Shown here: one piece after another, positions 1 through 11,289 of the stretch
Numbering within the stretch: position 1 is the stretch's first letter
Layout of the letters: each line of letters begins with the position of its first letter
Origin: Otatea glauca
Taxonomy: Eukaryota > Streptophyta > Magnoliopsida > Poales > Poaceae
DNA: 64,000 bases
NCBI GenBank assembly: GCA_036346275.1
Contig: CM070719.1
Coordinates: 13,557,185 to 13,621,184, forward strand
Reading direction: 5' to 3'
Notes under the pieces: model-generated
Database searches by the model: none
Seen by the model: only the letters and a program-made list of their open reading frames with translations
Told to the model about the DNA's origin: nothing
Program-made: the position numbers and the translations under genes

Positions 1-544
1 ATACCTATTCATCTAGTTACTAGATGTTTTGCTCCTGCCTTTCAAAACAAAAGAAACAAAACAAATGAATTTGTTTTGCTCCAGAGCCAAGGGGTTAATC
101 TGGTCCGCCAATTCCCCGATCCAACGGCCGTCCACCGGCGGATGCAGCCGCACCGGATGCATCCGAAGCTTTGCCCTTTTGTCTGTTGCACCCTTTTTTT
201 CATCCTTGGCCTTCGTTACAACCACACAAGTATCAATAGACAACATATGTCACTTGCCGTACTCTCATGACGCAACAAGGTGTCGAAACTGCAACATCTC
301 TCATCAGCGTAGCATGTCCGAAGGACCCATCGTGATAGTCGAGCTCGAAAAGAAGGCGAGGCTCACCACCTGCCGTGCTTGCCAGGGAGTTACTGTGATA
401 AAGAAGTACAGTAGGTAACACGTATCATCTATCGATGGTTCTGTGGTTGAGAAAAATGTTCAAATTTATAATTTTATTTAGACAATAATTAAAGATGAAA
501 AAAATGTACAGATCCGAAATACACCGAACCTTCGATGGAGCCCT
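1..544. other. Left flank of the MULE, no gene recognised
   Basis: Several short open frames run through this stretch on both strands, but none has a recognisable domain, a promoter with matching start, or splice signals. Base composition is mixed and no terminal repeats are visible. I see nothing that can be named here. The MULE target-site duplication begins at 545. Confidence 0.5.
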
Positions 545-553
545 CACCCCAAT
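545..553. repeat. Left target-site duplication of the MULE
   Basis: CACCCCAAT, identical to 12923-12931 on the other side of the element. The preceding T is also shared. A 9-bp duplication is the standard footprint of MULE insertion. Confidence 0.85.
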
Positions 554-838
554 CGAAATTTTTGCCGTATTAGCTCTATGCGCATTCGTATTTCCAAAAT
601 TAGCCACCGAAGCAACGAAATTGCAGAAATAGCCCCCTGGCCCATGCGTTTCGCTGCCCCAGATCGCGCCATAATTTTGCCGTCTTTTTTTCCCCCGCCG
701 GACCCACCTTGCCGCTGCCTGGAGGAGCTGCTCCTGCCTGGAGCGCGCAGGGTGGTGGGCCCACCATGCCGCGACCTGGAGTAGCGGCTGCCCCCTGCGG
801 TGGCCCCACCTTGCCGCCCTTCCAAGGTGCGGCTCCCT
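554..838 (+). repeat. Left terminal inverted repeat of the MULE
   Basis: This matches the reverse complement of ~12640-12922 over about 280 bp. The match is strongest in the outer ~170 bp (TATTAGCTCT, GCAGAAATAGCCCC, GATCGCGCCATAATTT) and then diverges by small indels through GC-rich 'ccaccttgccgc' modules. It contains a run of spurious open frames and no gene. Confidence 0.85.
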
Positions 839-1596
839 GGCTGAATTTTTTTCAGTTTTTTTAACCATTTTGAAAGACGATTTAACGGATTTGGCTACTG
901 CCGCAACCGAATTCCATTTCTAGCCTCCTAGGACGGCGATTCCGCAGACGGCAGGCGCTGCAAAGGATTTTCGCGATCGCCAGGTGCTCGCTATTCTGCA
1001 TTGACTTTATCCGAAAATTCCTTGTTAAAAGTCAGTGTTAAATTTATGAAAAGCATGAATTATTACAAGTCAGAGTTATTTTAACGGTTGCTAGAATTTT
1101 ATAGTTCAAACTAGAGTTAAGTAAATTCAAAAATTCATATTTATTTGTGATAATCATAATTCTTATAGTGTTGTACAAATTTATTTGTCAGTTAATAGTT
1201 TTGATTAAAAAATCAAATTTCGTTGTTTGTCATTCTCTTTCGTTGTGCGACAAGTTTGACGATAAATTATAGTAAATTATTGAATAAAACCCGACATTGA
1301 TATTACGAAGTGCTGGGATACAATATAGGTACATACCTCATAAAACTAGGATACAACATAGGTATACATGCTTTAGAAAATTCATAAAACTGGGATACAA
1401 CGTATTCCATAGTTATATGCCTCTGGTGAAGGACTAAGTAACAAATCTATTCATTTTATGGCCATGGTTGTCGGAATAGACGGTCAAAACAAGGATAATC
1501 GTATATTGGTGGCAGACGAGGTACTACGTATGGATACCCGAGAGGGCTTGATGGAATATCATCATCAGGATTTGGAGGACTCCGAGGACGTAAGGT
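839..1596. other. MULE subterminal region, AT-rich, no gene
   Basis: This lies between the left inverted repeat and the stop codon of the Myb/SANT-like gene. It has short direct repetitions of 'gggatacaatataggtac' type around 1315-1400 and otherwise AT-rich sequence. It probably includes the 3' untranslated part of the minus-strand Myb/SANT-like gene; no open frame is convincing. Confidence 0.5.
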
Positions 1597-2406
1597 TCAT
1601 AGGCTAGGTGGCATGAAATCGTCATCATCATCGTCATTTATATGGTTTTGAGCTAGACCTCCTGCAGTGCTGGTCGAACATCCTCTTGCATTGTTTCTTG
1701 AACAGCCTGTTGTAGTAGCACTTGAATGGCCTGTTGTGGTAGTTCTTGAACGTCGAGGTGTAGGTGATACGAAATCGTCGTCATCATCATTTGCATAGTT
1801 AGGAGCAAGCCCCCCTGCGGTGGTGGTTGAACGTCCTCTTGACCTCAAGTTAGATCCTCTTCTGCGTCTTCTGCGCGAACCAGGCATCACACCCCCGCCG
1901 AAGAGCATATACATTACAAAGAATTCTGAGATATCTTTGTTCAGCAAATCTTTATCCTCCGGGAATGACTAACACACAATACGAGCATACAAATTAGTTA
2001 ACTTAGAGATAATGGTAAAAAGATTAGTAGAGTGAACACATATGAAATAACTAACCTTAATATGCTCTGCATATTGATCGGGCAGCATCATTACACTGTA
2101 AAGTCTCGTAGAGAAACCAATACCAGAAGGGTGGTCGGCTAGTTCGCACACCCTGAAATACGTTTGACGCCACCCTTGCAAGTGCGTCTTGAGGTCATCG
2201 AAGGTTACAAGGTTAAGGGCAGAGGTTGTCACGTTATGCCTCGATAATGTCGGATAGCACTCTTGCAATTTGGACAGCACTGTACTTAGGTTCTCCTCCT
2301 TGAACGGGTCATCCTACCCATTATGCGTAACCTTCAACGTGTAATGTAGGGCTACGCTGCTCATTTGGGGTGTCCACGAGAAAGCTCTGCTAGAGGATCC
2401 AGCCAT
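1597..2406 (-). pseudogene. MULE-borne Myb/SANT-like DNA-binding protein (two exons, one premature stop)
   Basis: Exon 1 runs 2406-2056 (ATG at 2406-2404) and exon 2 1968-1597. The donor is AAG/GTTAGT and the acceptor TGTTAG/TC; both exons are whole multiples of three, so the joined frame is 240 codons. The N-terminal ~115 residues have the layout of plant Myb/SANT-like domains (Myb_DNA-bind_3 type): a W near residue 11 (FSWTPQM), then LKTHLQGWRQTYFRV and a final hydrophobic-YAEHIK helix. These domains are common in transposon-derived proteins and usually bind DNA. Exon 2 encodes an Arg-rich patch (GSRRRRRRGSN) and a low-complexity Thr/Ser/Asp tail with two runs of five to six Asp. A single in-frame TAG at 2316-2314 (codon 31) breaks an otherwise clean frame. 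The assignment rests on motif layout, not on a search. Confidence 0.65.
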
Positions 2407-2507
2407 GGAGAATTCTGAGTGGGAGCTGTGTATTTGTGCCTGGGGTTTGGCCTTTTGTAGACTCGACGGGTGGTGTATGGACTAAGTGTTGGAAGGTAAG
2501 GTTGAAA

Positions 2508-2515
2508 TATATAGA
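2508..2515 (-). promoter_or_regulatory. Likely TATA box of the Myb/SANT-like gene
   Basis: Read on the minus strand, CTATATATTT lies about 100 bp upstream of the ATG at 2406. The position suits a plant core promoter; no experimental evidence. Confidence 0.45.
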
Positions 2516-2519
2516 CGGA

Positions 2520-3666
2520 CAACAAAACCCTGGAGTGTGTAGTCAAGTCGGGCTGAAAAAGCAGTCATGCATTGAAGGTGTCAGTACTAACAAATATGTT
2601 GTGCATTAAGGGGTCACTTCAGAGTTAAAAGTAGGTAGTGAGTGATCACTTCGGACTGTGCGGTGTGCGGTTAGTGCTTACTGAGTGTACCGTTGGGCCA
2701 TACACTCCTAGAAATATGTATATATGTACTTCTATCTGTAAAAAAATCTACACTCATAAAAATGCGTATCTATCTACATCTATCTGTAATAAACATGTTT
2801 TTGAAGTGCTTGATGGTTTGATGTTGAATGATGGTTTCCTGTATAAACGGGTTGCGCTTATTTCTTTGATTTACTAGGGGATATAACCAACGAAGACTGA
2901 GCTTCTCAAGTTCTCTTGTAGTCCAAGCAATAGAAGCTTTGCTGATTACTTGGATTGGGTCTCCAGCATCTATGGTCCTAAGAAGAGGAACCTACTCAGA
3001 GAATGGGATACGAAGGCATCGTACCTATGACTTGTCTACTAGGCCTGACAAAAACTGCTACGTATGACTTGTCTACTCTGTCTGACAAAGCTACACGCCC
3101 GTGAGTTGTTAATCGCTAAGGAAAAAGCAGGTGCACGGGATTTGTCAATACAGTGTAAGAAAGCAACAAGCATCGTTCATGCATGGCAGTAATTTGGACA
3201 CGTTGGATCTGAAATTTTGGACGGTTATTTGCTCTTACTACGTAGTTATGTGATGATTCTTGCATTACGGATACTTTAGTTAAAGAGTTGGAAAGTCGTT
3301 TTCATAAAATTTGGCCCCGTTAACATTACCATTTAGATTGTTCGCGCTAATGGATTTTATATGATAAGCAAGTTGTAATTTGCATATTTTTGTATATTTT
3401 GGGCGTCGTATACTGAAGTAAATTTCTAGACCAATTCCCCCAAAATTTGTGTTTGGACGAGTTGTTTTACAGTCCAGTTTTGCACGATATTTTACGGGCT
3501 GCTGAATGAGAAATCCAAAATCAACATATGCCACTTTATGTTTTGCTTAGATTTTCGATGTTACAACAATAGAACTACGATACTGAAATAGTACGTGAGG
3601 TACATCATTCTTACACCACTTCAAACGGTATCCATGACCAAGTTCGTGTCCTCTGTAGGAAACAAA
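2520..3666. other. MULE spacer between the Myb/SANT-like and GRF genes
   Basis: About 1.1 kb with no convincing frame. Around 3025-3095 the phrase 'atgacttgtctac' plus 'ctgacaaa' occurs twice, and it recurs near 4820-4880 beyond the PMD gene end. It may belong to conserved 3' regions of the element's genes. The rest is AT-rich and unassigned. Confidence 0.45.
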
Positions 3667-4187
3667 CTACTTTGCGAGTGCTGCGTACAGTACAAAAAGG
3701 ATAGCTACACACACAATCTTCTCCAACCACTTCATATGATCTAAAATACGCTCCATCTTGAACACCAGCACGTTCAGCCTCTGCTCGAGCATAGGGTCGA
3801 GCCTCTGCTCCATAGCAGCCTGCAGTCTCTGTGGTCCTGTGCTTGGAGGACGCTGCATCGATGTGTCTATGGTGTCCGCCCATTGGAAATATTGGCATCC
3901 TCCGGACTATGTGACGAGGTACACATGCGTTGAGGCCGTGAAAAGAAATAAGATCTCTCCGAACAAATAGAAAACTCTAACATTAAAGAAATCATCAGCA
4001 CAAGAATAAATCGAACTAACTGGTCACTTACTGAGAAAAAAGGGCATTTATAGAACACCTGGCCTTTATTTTCCTCCGTGTTGGCGTATAACACGTTAGC
4101 TTGCACATGGCAGTTAGGACAATCGAGCTGCCTTGCAGTGGAAAGAGCACGAGCCCTTCGATTTCCTCAGCTCGCCGTTTGAGACAT
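3667..4187 (-). pseudogene. MULE-borne GRF zinc-finger protein with C-terminal membrane tail (two exons, one premature stop)
   Basis: Exon 1 is 4187-4032 and exon 2 3906-3667, joined by a consensus GTAAGT donor and CACATAG acceptor in phase 0. The joined product carries a GRF-type zinc-binding module. In order it shows CPNCHVQAN, GQVFYKC across the exon 1 end, and CQYFQWAD in exon 2, matching the C..C, F..C and C.(F/Y)F.W pattern of zf-GRF. A helix rich in Gln, Glu and Leu (QAAMEQRLDPMLEQRLN) follows, and a hydrophobic stretch (IVCVAILFVLYAALA) ends the protein. GRF fingers bind nucleic acid in several eukaryotic enzymes; small plant GRF proteins with membrane tails have no firm function. An in-frame TGA at 4169-4167, codon 7, interrupts the start; CGA to TGA is the simplest source. 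Confidence 0.72.
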
Positions 4188-4251
4188 GGCCTTTGCAAGG
4201 AAGGAATGGGATGAGGATGAGGATATGAGGAAGCGGAGCTGGTATGGAGGT

Positions 4252-4259
4252 CTATTTAT
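4252..4259 (-). promoter_or_regulatory. Likely TATA box of the GRF gene
   Basis: ATAAATAG on the minus strand lies about 65 bp upstream of the ATG at 4187. It sits just inside the first copy of the internal repeat. Confidence 0.5.
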
Positions 4260-4274
4260 GGTGAAAGTGCGTTG

Positions 4275-4745
4275 ATTCGGCGAAATCCCTTACGGAATCC
4301 AGCGTTCGGAACCGCTGGAAATTACTGTGCACGTTTTTCCCCAGATGAAAAAAAAACAGCGGACTGGGTCCGCTAAAATCCGGAATAAAAATAAAAAATT
4401 ATGTCCAGCGGATCCAGACCGCTCGAAATTGAATCAAAAAATATCCCGCACTCCACGTCCGCTGGATTCTACTGTACAACTGCCATTTTGTAAATTTTGT
4501 CGGTTCAGCGGCTAATCATGCAAAATAATTATCCTGCCGGGCTAGAACAGTAACAAATTTGTATAATCTCCATTAACTACTCATTACATTACATCAATAT
4601 AGTCATTTCACACACTGCTGCTTGCACTAACATCACACCAAATTATCCTATTTCACGTACTACGCAATACTCTACTACTGTCATGTCATATTATTTACGC
4701 AATTTTTTCGTTACAGACGTTATTTTTAAAAATATGAATGCGGGA
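4275..4745. repeat. Internal MULE direct repeat, copy 1
   Basis: About 470 bp, nearly collinear with 11480-11945 in the same orientation. Shared landmarks are GGAATCCAGCGTTCGGAA, GTCGGTTCAGCGGCTAATCA and CATTACATCAATATAGTCAT. It lies immediately upstream of the GRF gene in minus-strand sense, so it may contain promoter material duplicated inside the element, or a small element present twice. Confidence 0.85.
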
Positions 4746-5079
4746 AAAATCGGCACAAAAAAGTTAAAAGCATTGGGCAGAGTGTTGCAACTTATCACTG
4801 CAAAAGGTGACGGATGCTTTCCTTTTTGACTACTCGGCCTGACAAAGATGATACCTGTGACTTGTCTAATCGACCTGGCAATCGTGAATTGTATAAGCGT
4901 GGTGGACCATCGCCTTTATCATGCCAATGTGGGAAAGCAAAAGATCATATATTATGAAAGCAACATACCATATCGACATAGTAAGAAGGATTATCATTCT
5001 TAAAGCAGTACGAATTGGCCGACATCAATTACATATACGCACTTTAGTACAGCAATAGAACCGGCCGCTGACTCGTAGC

Positions 5080-8030
5080 TCAACTCGGATCTGTTCCCCG
5101 CTTTCGCGGACAACGGAGTTGGTCTTCTAGGAACGTGAACCGGTCAGGCTCGTGTGTCGTGCTCCGTAAGTCGTACTGTATTTCTTGTGACGATCGAGGA
5201 GCGTCGACAAGCTGGCTGGGTCGCATGTGTGGCGTGGCCAACATGTCTTCCACCCACCCAGGAGGCTGCATTGCAATGTAATGTTAGTGCCGTGCTCAAC
5301 AGTGAGTGAGTGTAACAAGTACCTCATAGTACACGTAATACTTACCGATGCTGGTCGCTCGGTCGTGGAGTGTTGTGCCCACTGGGAGAACTCGTCCTTA
5401 GAAACCTGCACCCACGTATTGTTAGCACGGCTCCGCGTTGAAGTTCACTACAACTGGAGAAACATACCTCCCATGTCGGCCGCACAGATGATGACCCTGC
5501 ACCATATTCGTCGGTGTAGTACGGGGTGTAGTTCTGGCCCAACCAAGTTTGTTGAGGAGGGTGCTGCGGTAAGCGTGGCGGCGCAAAGCTACCCCAAGCC
5601 GAGCTTGCTGAGGTAGGTCTTGAACTGGCGTGTCCACCTCGGAGTGTGTGTAGACATCAACAACTGTACTTGTTGACGGTGCAAGGAGAGTTCGATCTCG
5701 GCGCACGGCCTGCAAAATAGCATGATATGAATGGAAATATTAGGTAACTCAGAAAAAGATAGGTTCAATAGGAAGTAATGACTTCAACGAAATATAATGT
5801 ACCTCACGTGCCGACTGCGTAGACGAACTATGCATGCAGTGGGGGGTGTATGTTTGCCCGAATGTAACATCCTGAGGTAGACGTAATGGCGCGGATGCAC
5901 CCCGCCCTGAACTTGCCGGAGGCAAGTCCCGATCGAGCAAGTCCGGGTCCGAGTATGTGCTTACCTCGGCAGTTGGACATGGCTACGACGGAGCAGGTAA
6001 TTCATGTTGCCGCCGAGATGACGATGGCAGAAGAGAGTGATCCCCCCCTGGGCGCTGCAAAAAATACATGCCATGGCGAATAAAATTACATTGCGTAAGT
6101 ATTACGAAGTTTTTGAACGAAAGTTATATGTCATACTTGCGTGTCCTGACAGCCAATCTGAGCTGAAGACGAGCGAGCAAAGCTCGATCGTCTTCCGGCC
6201 ATGCTCGGTCGCGATGATCTAGGAGAAGGAGGTTGCGCGTCTGCGCGAGCACCCCGTACAGCGACATCGCTATGACGGCCGCACGTAAAAGTCCTCACGA
6301 TGCCCTTCGCATCATCCAACACCGAACAGAGTACCCCTAGTAGGCCGGGAACAGTGTTGCGTTTCCCTTCTCGTAGTGCACTAGAAGCCTCGTCAACTGT
6401 ACGGCTGGCACGCTCGAACTGCACGAACAAGGATAATGTTGGTTAGGCGTGAATACAAATATTAATGTAACGTACCTTCCGCTCGTACCGTGTCGTCCTG
6501 CTGTGATGCGCGGTGCAGAGGGTGGCCGAGGCCCAACCGGTCCTCGTGCGTGACCTCCTCGGGCCTAGGAGGAGCGAGTCCAGTAAGTCTACCACGCGTA
6601 CGTGGCACGTACCACTCCAGGTACGCTACGTACGACTCTGGGTCGTAGGGTCGATTCTCGGCCACTACCTGCGCTGTGGCGGACTCCTCCCACGCAGTGG
6701 TCCACGGTAATTTTGTGAGGCGCCAGTCATCGCTCTGTTGGCCCTTCCGAGATTGCCTGGAAAGAATAAAATTTGTAAGTTATGAACTCGGATTGCATCC
6801 AACAGGCAAGTAGAATATCGTACAATTGAATATTACGAATTGCACTTCCCTGTGCACTTTTTGTGGCAGAGGTGGGCCAACTAGAGGGGGAATTTCCTGA
6901 TGGAGACCGAACTGCCACATCACTTGGGCAGGGCAATGTGGTTCGACCATGTGACAAAACACCATGTGGCATATTGTCAACCAGTAGTAAATATCCTGGC
7001 CGCACTGCTCTGACAATCCATGTGGCGCCGTAGTGAACAAGAAATGCGCAGTCCATGATTGCCATATGATGTCATCCTCGTGTAGGGTCTCGAAGTAGTT
7101 ATGATACTCAGGATAGACTCGACGAGGCCTCTCCCTAGCCCATCCCAACCTGCTGGTCGTCCACCGCGTACCCATGGTAGGCCAGTCGACCGGGTCCCCA
7201 CCCTCACCGTAGAATGGAGCCTCCAATGGATACGGGTGCACGGGCTCCTTAAAGTATGGCCGCCCCACTGGGAAGTGCTCCCAGGACCATATCTGAAGCA
7301 GATAGTAACACACTGCAAGCACGGTCACATCTCCCGTAGTCTTCAGGCATGCTTCGCACAATCCCTTGAATGTCGCGACAAAGACCGCCGATCCGGCTAA
7401 AGCGTGGCACGCCGTCACGGTGGCGTCTACCAATGCCGCGGCGATGTGGATCAAGCTGGGGTACACGGAGTCTCCCTACGTGGAAGGAAACAATATCCAA
7501 CCGAGCAAAAACAACAGGTATGCCACAAGGTGACTCCGTACTACAAACCCCGGCGCATCAGCGGGACATTCCATGTACCGTCGAAGCCAGGACTGTGGAA
7601 CCCCCCCATTATTCTTCGGGACCGGATGACCGAACCGGTGCTGCAACCTTACCCTCCAATCAGGCCACTTCGATGGCGGGACTATCGGCTTGCCCCTGAT
7701 AGGTAAACCGGTAATAATGGCAACATCCTGCAGGGTCACCGTCATCTCCCCCCAGCGGAAGTGGAACGTGTGGGTCTCCAGCCTCCAACGATCGACGAGG
7801 GCAGATAGCAGAGCCCCATCAAAAGAGAAGCAGCGACCAATGTCCATCATCCGTGCGAACGGCAACAGACCTGCCTGCCATAGAAGAGGGATGTAGCGCG
7901 GATCCAAGGGCTAGTGGACGCTCGGACCCCTGAGAACGAATGGTGGTGGTCCGTCCCCCGTGAGCCAGGCACTGCTGCGATGTTTCCCATCGTACGATGG
8001 GTCAAGGAGAGTCTGTGCGTGTCCAGCCAT
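5080..8030 (-). pseudogene. MULE-borne plant mobile domain (PMD) protein, seven exons, three premature stops
   Basis: Exon 1 begins at ATG 8030-8028 and runs to ~6870. Exons 2-7 are 6756-6489, 6418-6137, 6054-5803, 5709-5468, 5405-5346 and 5265-5080, with GT and AG at each visible boundary (exon 1 end not fixed; exon 5 needs a frameshift or an extra intron). The product would be about 800 residues. Exon 1 shows the aminotransferase-like PMD: LLWQAGLLPFARM, FHFRWGEMTVTLQDV, ITGLPI, then WSWEHFPVGRP; exon 2 adds AYLEWYVPRTR. The rest is Pro/Ser/Gln-rich and low in complexity. PMD proteins include Arabidopsis MAIN/MAIL1, which act in genome stability and silencing, and PMDs are known in MuDR and Gypsy transposons. 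TAG stops stand at 7913-7911, 7478-7476 and 5985-5983, each explicable as CAG to TAG. Confidence 0.8.
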
Positions 8031-8293
8031 AACCTGCAGTGAGACAATAAATGACATGAATTGAAGAGTACGAGTAACAATATAAAGCAGTAAATATCAT
8101 AACATGAAAAAACAACAAACCACATAACAGGACAGTACATAACGTTAAGGTACATGGCATTAGCTTGCACATCGTATTACATAACATGCATTTACATTGG
8201 TGAACCAAGAATAAAATGACATGTTAGTAATACAATCACAAGTCGTAATACATTGTCACATGTTACTACGGACAGCTCGACGAGCCCGCCTTA

Positions 8294-10807
8294 TTAGGGC
8301 AGTTCTTCACTATATGACCTACTACCCTGCACAACCGGCCTCCTCGTGCGGCAAAGAAAAGGCTCGCACCGACTAGTGTCCATGTCGTTACGGATTCGTG
8401 CGGATCGCCAAATGCCACGACCACTCCTCTTCAAACTATCATTCGGCACCAAGTCACTTGCCCCGCCACACTCTCGTAATGCATGTCCAAATTCAGAGGA
8501 GTTGAACTCCGAACTCCATGTCCCGAACAAATGGTTTGTGCTAAAGTACTCCGAGATGTAGGGTGCGGATGACTGACGGAGAACCGCGCACGCTGCATAT
8601 ACATAGGAGCACGGTCTGTGTAGCAGTTTCGGCTTGTTGCACGTGCAAGTCGCTACATCGCGTATTGTGCACACTTGTTTACGATAGCCCCTGCAATGGC
8701 CATCCAAGAACTTCTCCCGTAGACGAACTTCAAATTTTCGCCTAACTCCATCCATGGTGTGCGCAATGTGCGATCAGCCCTTCTCAATTTTCTTCTCCAT
8801 GTAGGCGTGCAGACGTTCGGAGAACTGCTTCCCCTCATCCAGGTGCCTCTTAGCATTGATTCCTCTATTCACGAAGTATCCAACGGTTCTGTTCCAGGTC
8901 TCCTCCACGATGGAACTGATTGGGAGGGACCGGACACACTTCAGAACACAGTTGTAAACCTCTGACATGTTTGTTGTCATTATTCTGTACCTTGCGCTGT
9001 CGGTGTCATGGAGCAAGGATCACTTCTCCAGCTCTGGAGCATGGAATTGCACCCACTGGGAGAAGTTGTTGATCTGGGCCTCTGCTTACTCCGTCGTGTG
9101 CTTCGAGGTCTCCTCATCCAACACTCTCCAAATTGCCTCAAACTTCCGCCTTTGGTTTTGCATGCAGAGCCTCTTGAATGTCTTCATGACTTCCTTGCTG
9201 CGGAATGACCTGTGCAAGTTCGCCGTGAGATGCCTCATGCACCATCGATTGATGACATCATTCCATTGGTACGGTGACTGTGTACCTCCTTGCATGGTAC
9301 TGATGGCCGACACTAGCCCAACATGCCTATCTGTGATGAGGCACACGTTCGGGCGGTCCTGAACAACTGACTGCTTGACATTGGCTAGAAACCACAACCA
9401 GCTCGTCATGTTCTCGCTTTCCACAATCGCATAGGCCACCGGGAGTAGCTGGTCGTTGGCGTCGGCGACGACCGCCATCAGTATGGTGCCCTTGTACTTG
9501 CCAGATAGGAAAGTACCGTCCATGGTCAGAACAGGTTGACAGTACTTAAACCCCCGAATGGCTGGTCCGAATGCCCAGAACACACGGTCCAGGATGAAAC
9601 AGTTCGGACCCTTCATGGGGTGTGGTCTCTCCATCTTGTTGATGTAGGTCCCCTGATTGGCTTCAGCAATATGGTGAAGCATCCGTGGGACAAGGTTGTA
9701 CGCCTCTTCGTACGAGCCGTACATCATCTCTATTACTTTCTTCTTCACTCGCCACACCTTGCCGAAGCTAACAGGATATCCCATCATGTTAACCATGCCA
9801 TCCATCAGTAGCTTCGGGGAAACGGTGACGTCCGTCGTGACCAAGTGAGAAATCAGGCTGGCCACATACGAGGACGTCACATTTCTGTGCTTGTGTAATG
9901 GCTCAGCAAGCACACAACTGTGATCCGTCAGGACGGTTATTCTGAAGCCCGAACTCACGGCCTTCAATCTCTACGCACGGATCTTGCCGAGACACTCAGG
10001 ATCCACGCACTTTATAATGTACGTATCCGAGTTTGACCTATACACCTGGTACGTGCGGCTGATGTTCACCGCATATCTTACAATTGCCTGCTGGGCGGCA
10101 CTCTTCGTAGGGAATCTTTGCCCTACCAGTAGAGTATGCTGGTCGAAGGCCCAACCATGGCTGCCTTCATCCGGCAACACGAGGGAAGACATCGCCAAAT
10201 CATCGAGGCGTGAAGACACATAATCCACATCAGTGGACACAATGCCACCGATGGGAGCTGCATCGTCATCTTCACTGCTATCTGTGCGGACATCCTCATC
10301 ATCGTCGGATGTTGCTACATCCTCCAAGTCTTCTAGGTGCTCGTGGCAGTCAATACGAGCGAACCACCACTGCCCAATGTCTTCGTTTGGGTGAAATTCA
10401 TCAACAGTAATGTCCTCTCGGACGCTACCACGAGGACTAGAGGTTTCTCCTCTATCCACAAAGTGCACATAAACCATCGGGCGACGGTGTATCTGTGCCT
10501 GAGGGTTCATCACAATTTGCATATATTGCCCCCACTGTGAGCTGCCCGCGATCTTGCAGAGCGCCCACAAATAGTCCGTCGAACCTGCCACAGCTCTGGC
10601 ATGTAGGGCTTCGATTACAAGCTTCTTTCGGCAAGTCTCCCCGTTAAATGCGCTCCGCACGCACATACGGAGCTCGCCCAGGTCCATCTCCATCAAACCC
10701 GGAGCCCGGATCACCTTCCGTTCGCAGTTCGAAAGGTCCACCCCACATGGACCATCTCGAACAACGCCGTCGCCATAAAACACGAACAAATCATGCATAT
10801 CTGCCAT
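8294..10807 (-). pseudogene. MULE transposase (MuDR type), single exon, four premature stops
   Basis: One frame of 838 codons runs from ATG 10807-10805 to 8294 without any indel, but is broken by TAG 9973-9971, TAA 9088-9086, TGA 9022-9020 and TGA 8776-8774. The order is typical of plant MULE transposases. An N-terminal domain is followed by an Asp/Glu-rich linker and the MuDR DNA-binding segment (VGQRFPTKSAAQQAIVRYA). The catalytic core has LTMDGTFLSGKYKGT, AIVESENMTSWLWF, LITDRHVGL and CMRHLTANL. Next comes MTTNMSEVYN, and a SWIM zinc finger (CTCNKPKLLHRPCSYV) lies near the C-terminus. The enzyme would cut the element at its inverted repeats and join it to target DNA. Active-site residues look retained, so loss of function rests on the stops. 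The PMD gene lies just downstream on the same strand. Confidence 0.93.
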
Positions 10808-11280
10808 TTAGTACCTACCATAACAAATGGCTCACCCCCATTATATCCAAACGTATAGTTTGTCAACTCTGTAAAAACTAATACGATAGAAAATGCGGCC
10901 ATCATCGATTTTCATGTCATACTGTTAGCGTAGTTGTTACAGTTATGCATACATTGTGCACTATTACTACTATTGTACGTAGTACTAAAACTTTCTTATC
11001 CTGCTGGTACTACACTAATATTATCATATTCGTAATACTAGTATTTTCGCTAAATTACGTCATTATTTACGTCATGTATAATTATTTTACGTGCTCCTAA
11101 ATACACTATTATTGACCTCACATGTACAAATGTCGTTATGTCATGTATTATTAATTCCAATAAAATCACAACAAATACACACCATTATTTACGCCTGGTA
11201 TCATCAGATTTATTTTATCGTTTAGCGGCGAGGATAATTATTTTGCGATTAGTTATCGAACCAAACAAAATTTAAAAATG
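10808..11280. other. Upstream region of the MULE transposase gene
   Basis: AT-rich, non-coding sequence directly upstream of the transposase start on the minus strand. It probably holds the promoter. Possible TATA-like words exist near 10840-10860, but none is clearly placed. Confidence 0.4.
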
Positions 11281-11289
11281 GTTATCGCA

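Noticed and set aside
425..868. 147-codon minus frame and neighbours at the left edge of the MULE, mirrored by 12563-13143
   Set aside because: They are the two arms of the terminal inverted repeat read as protein.
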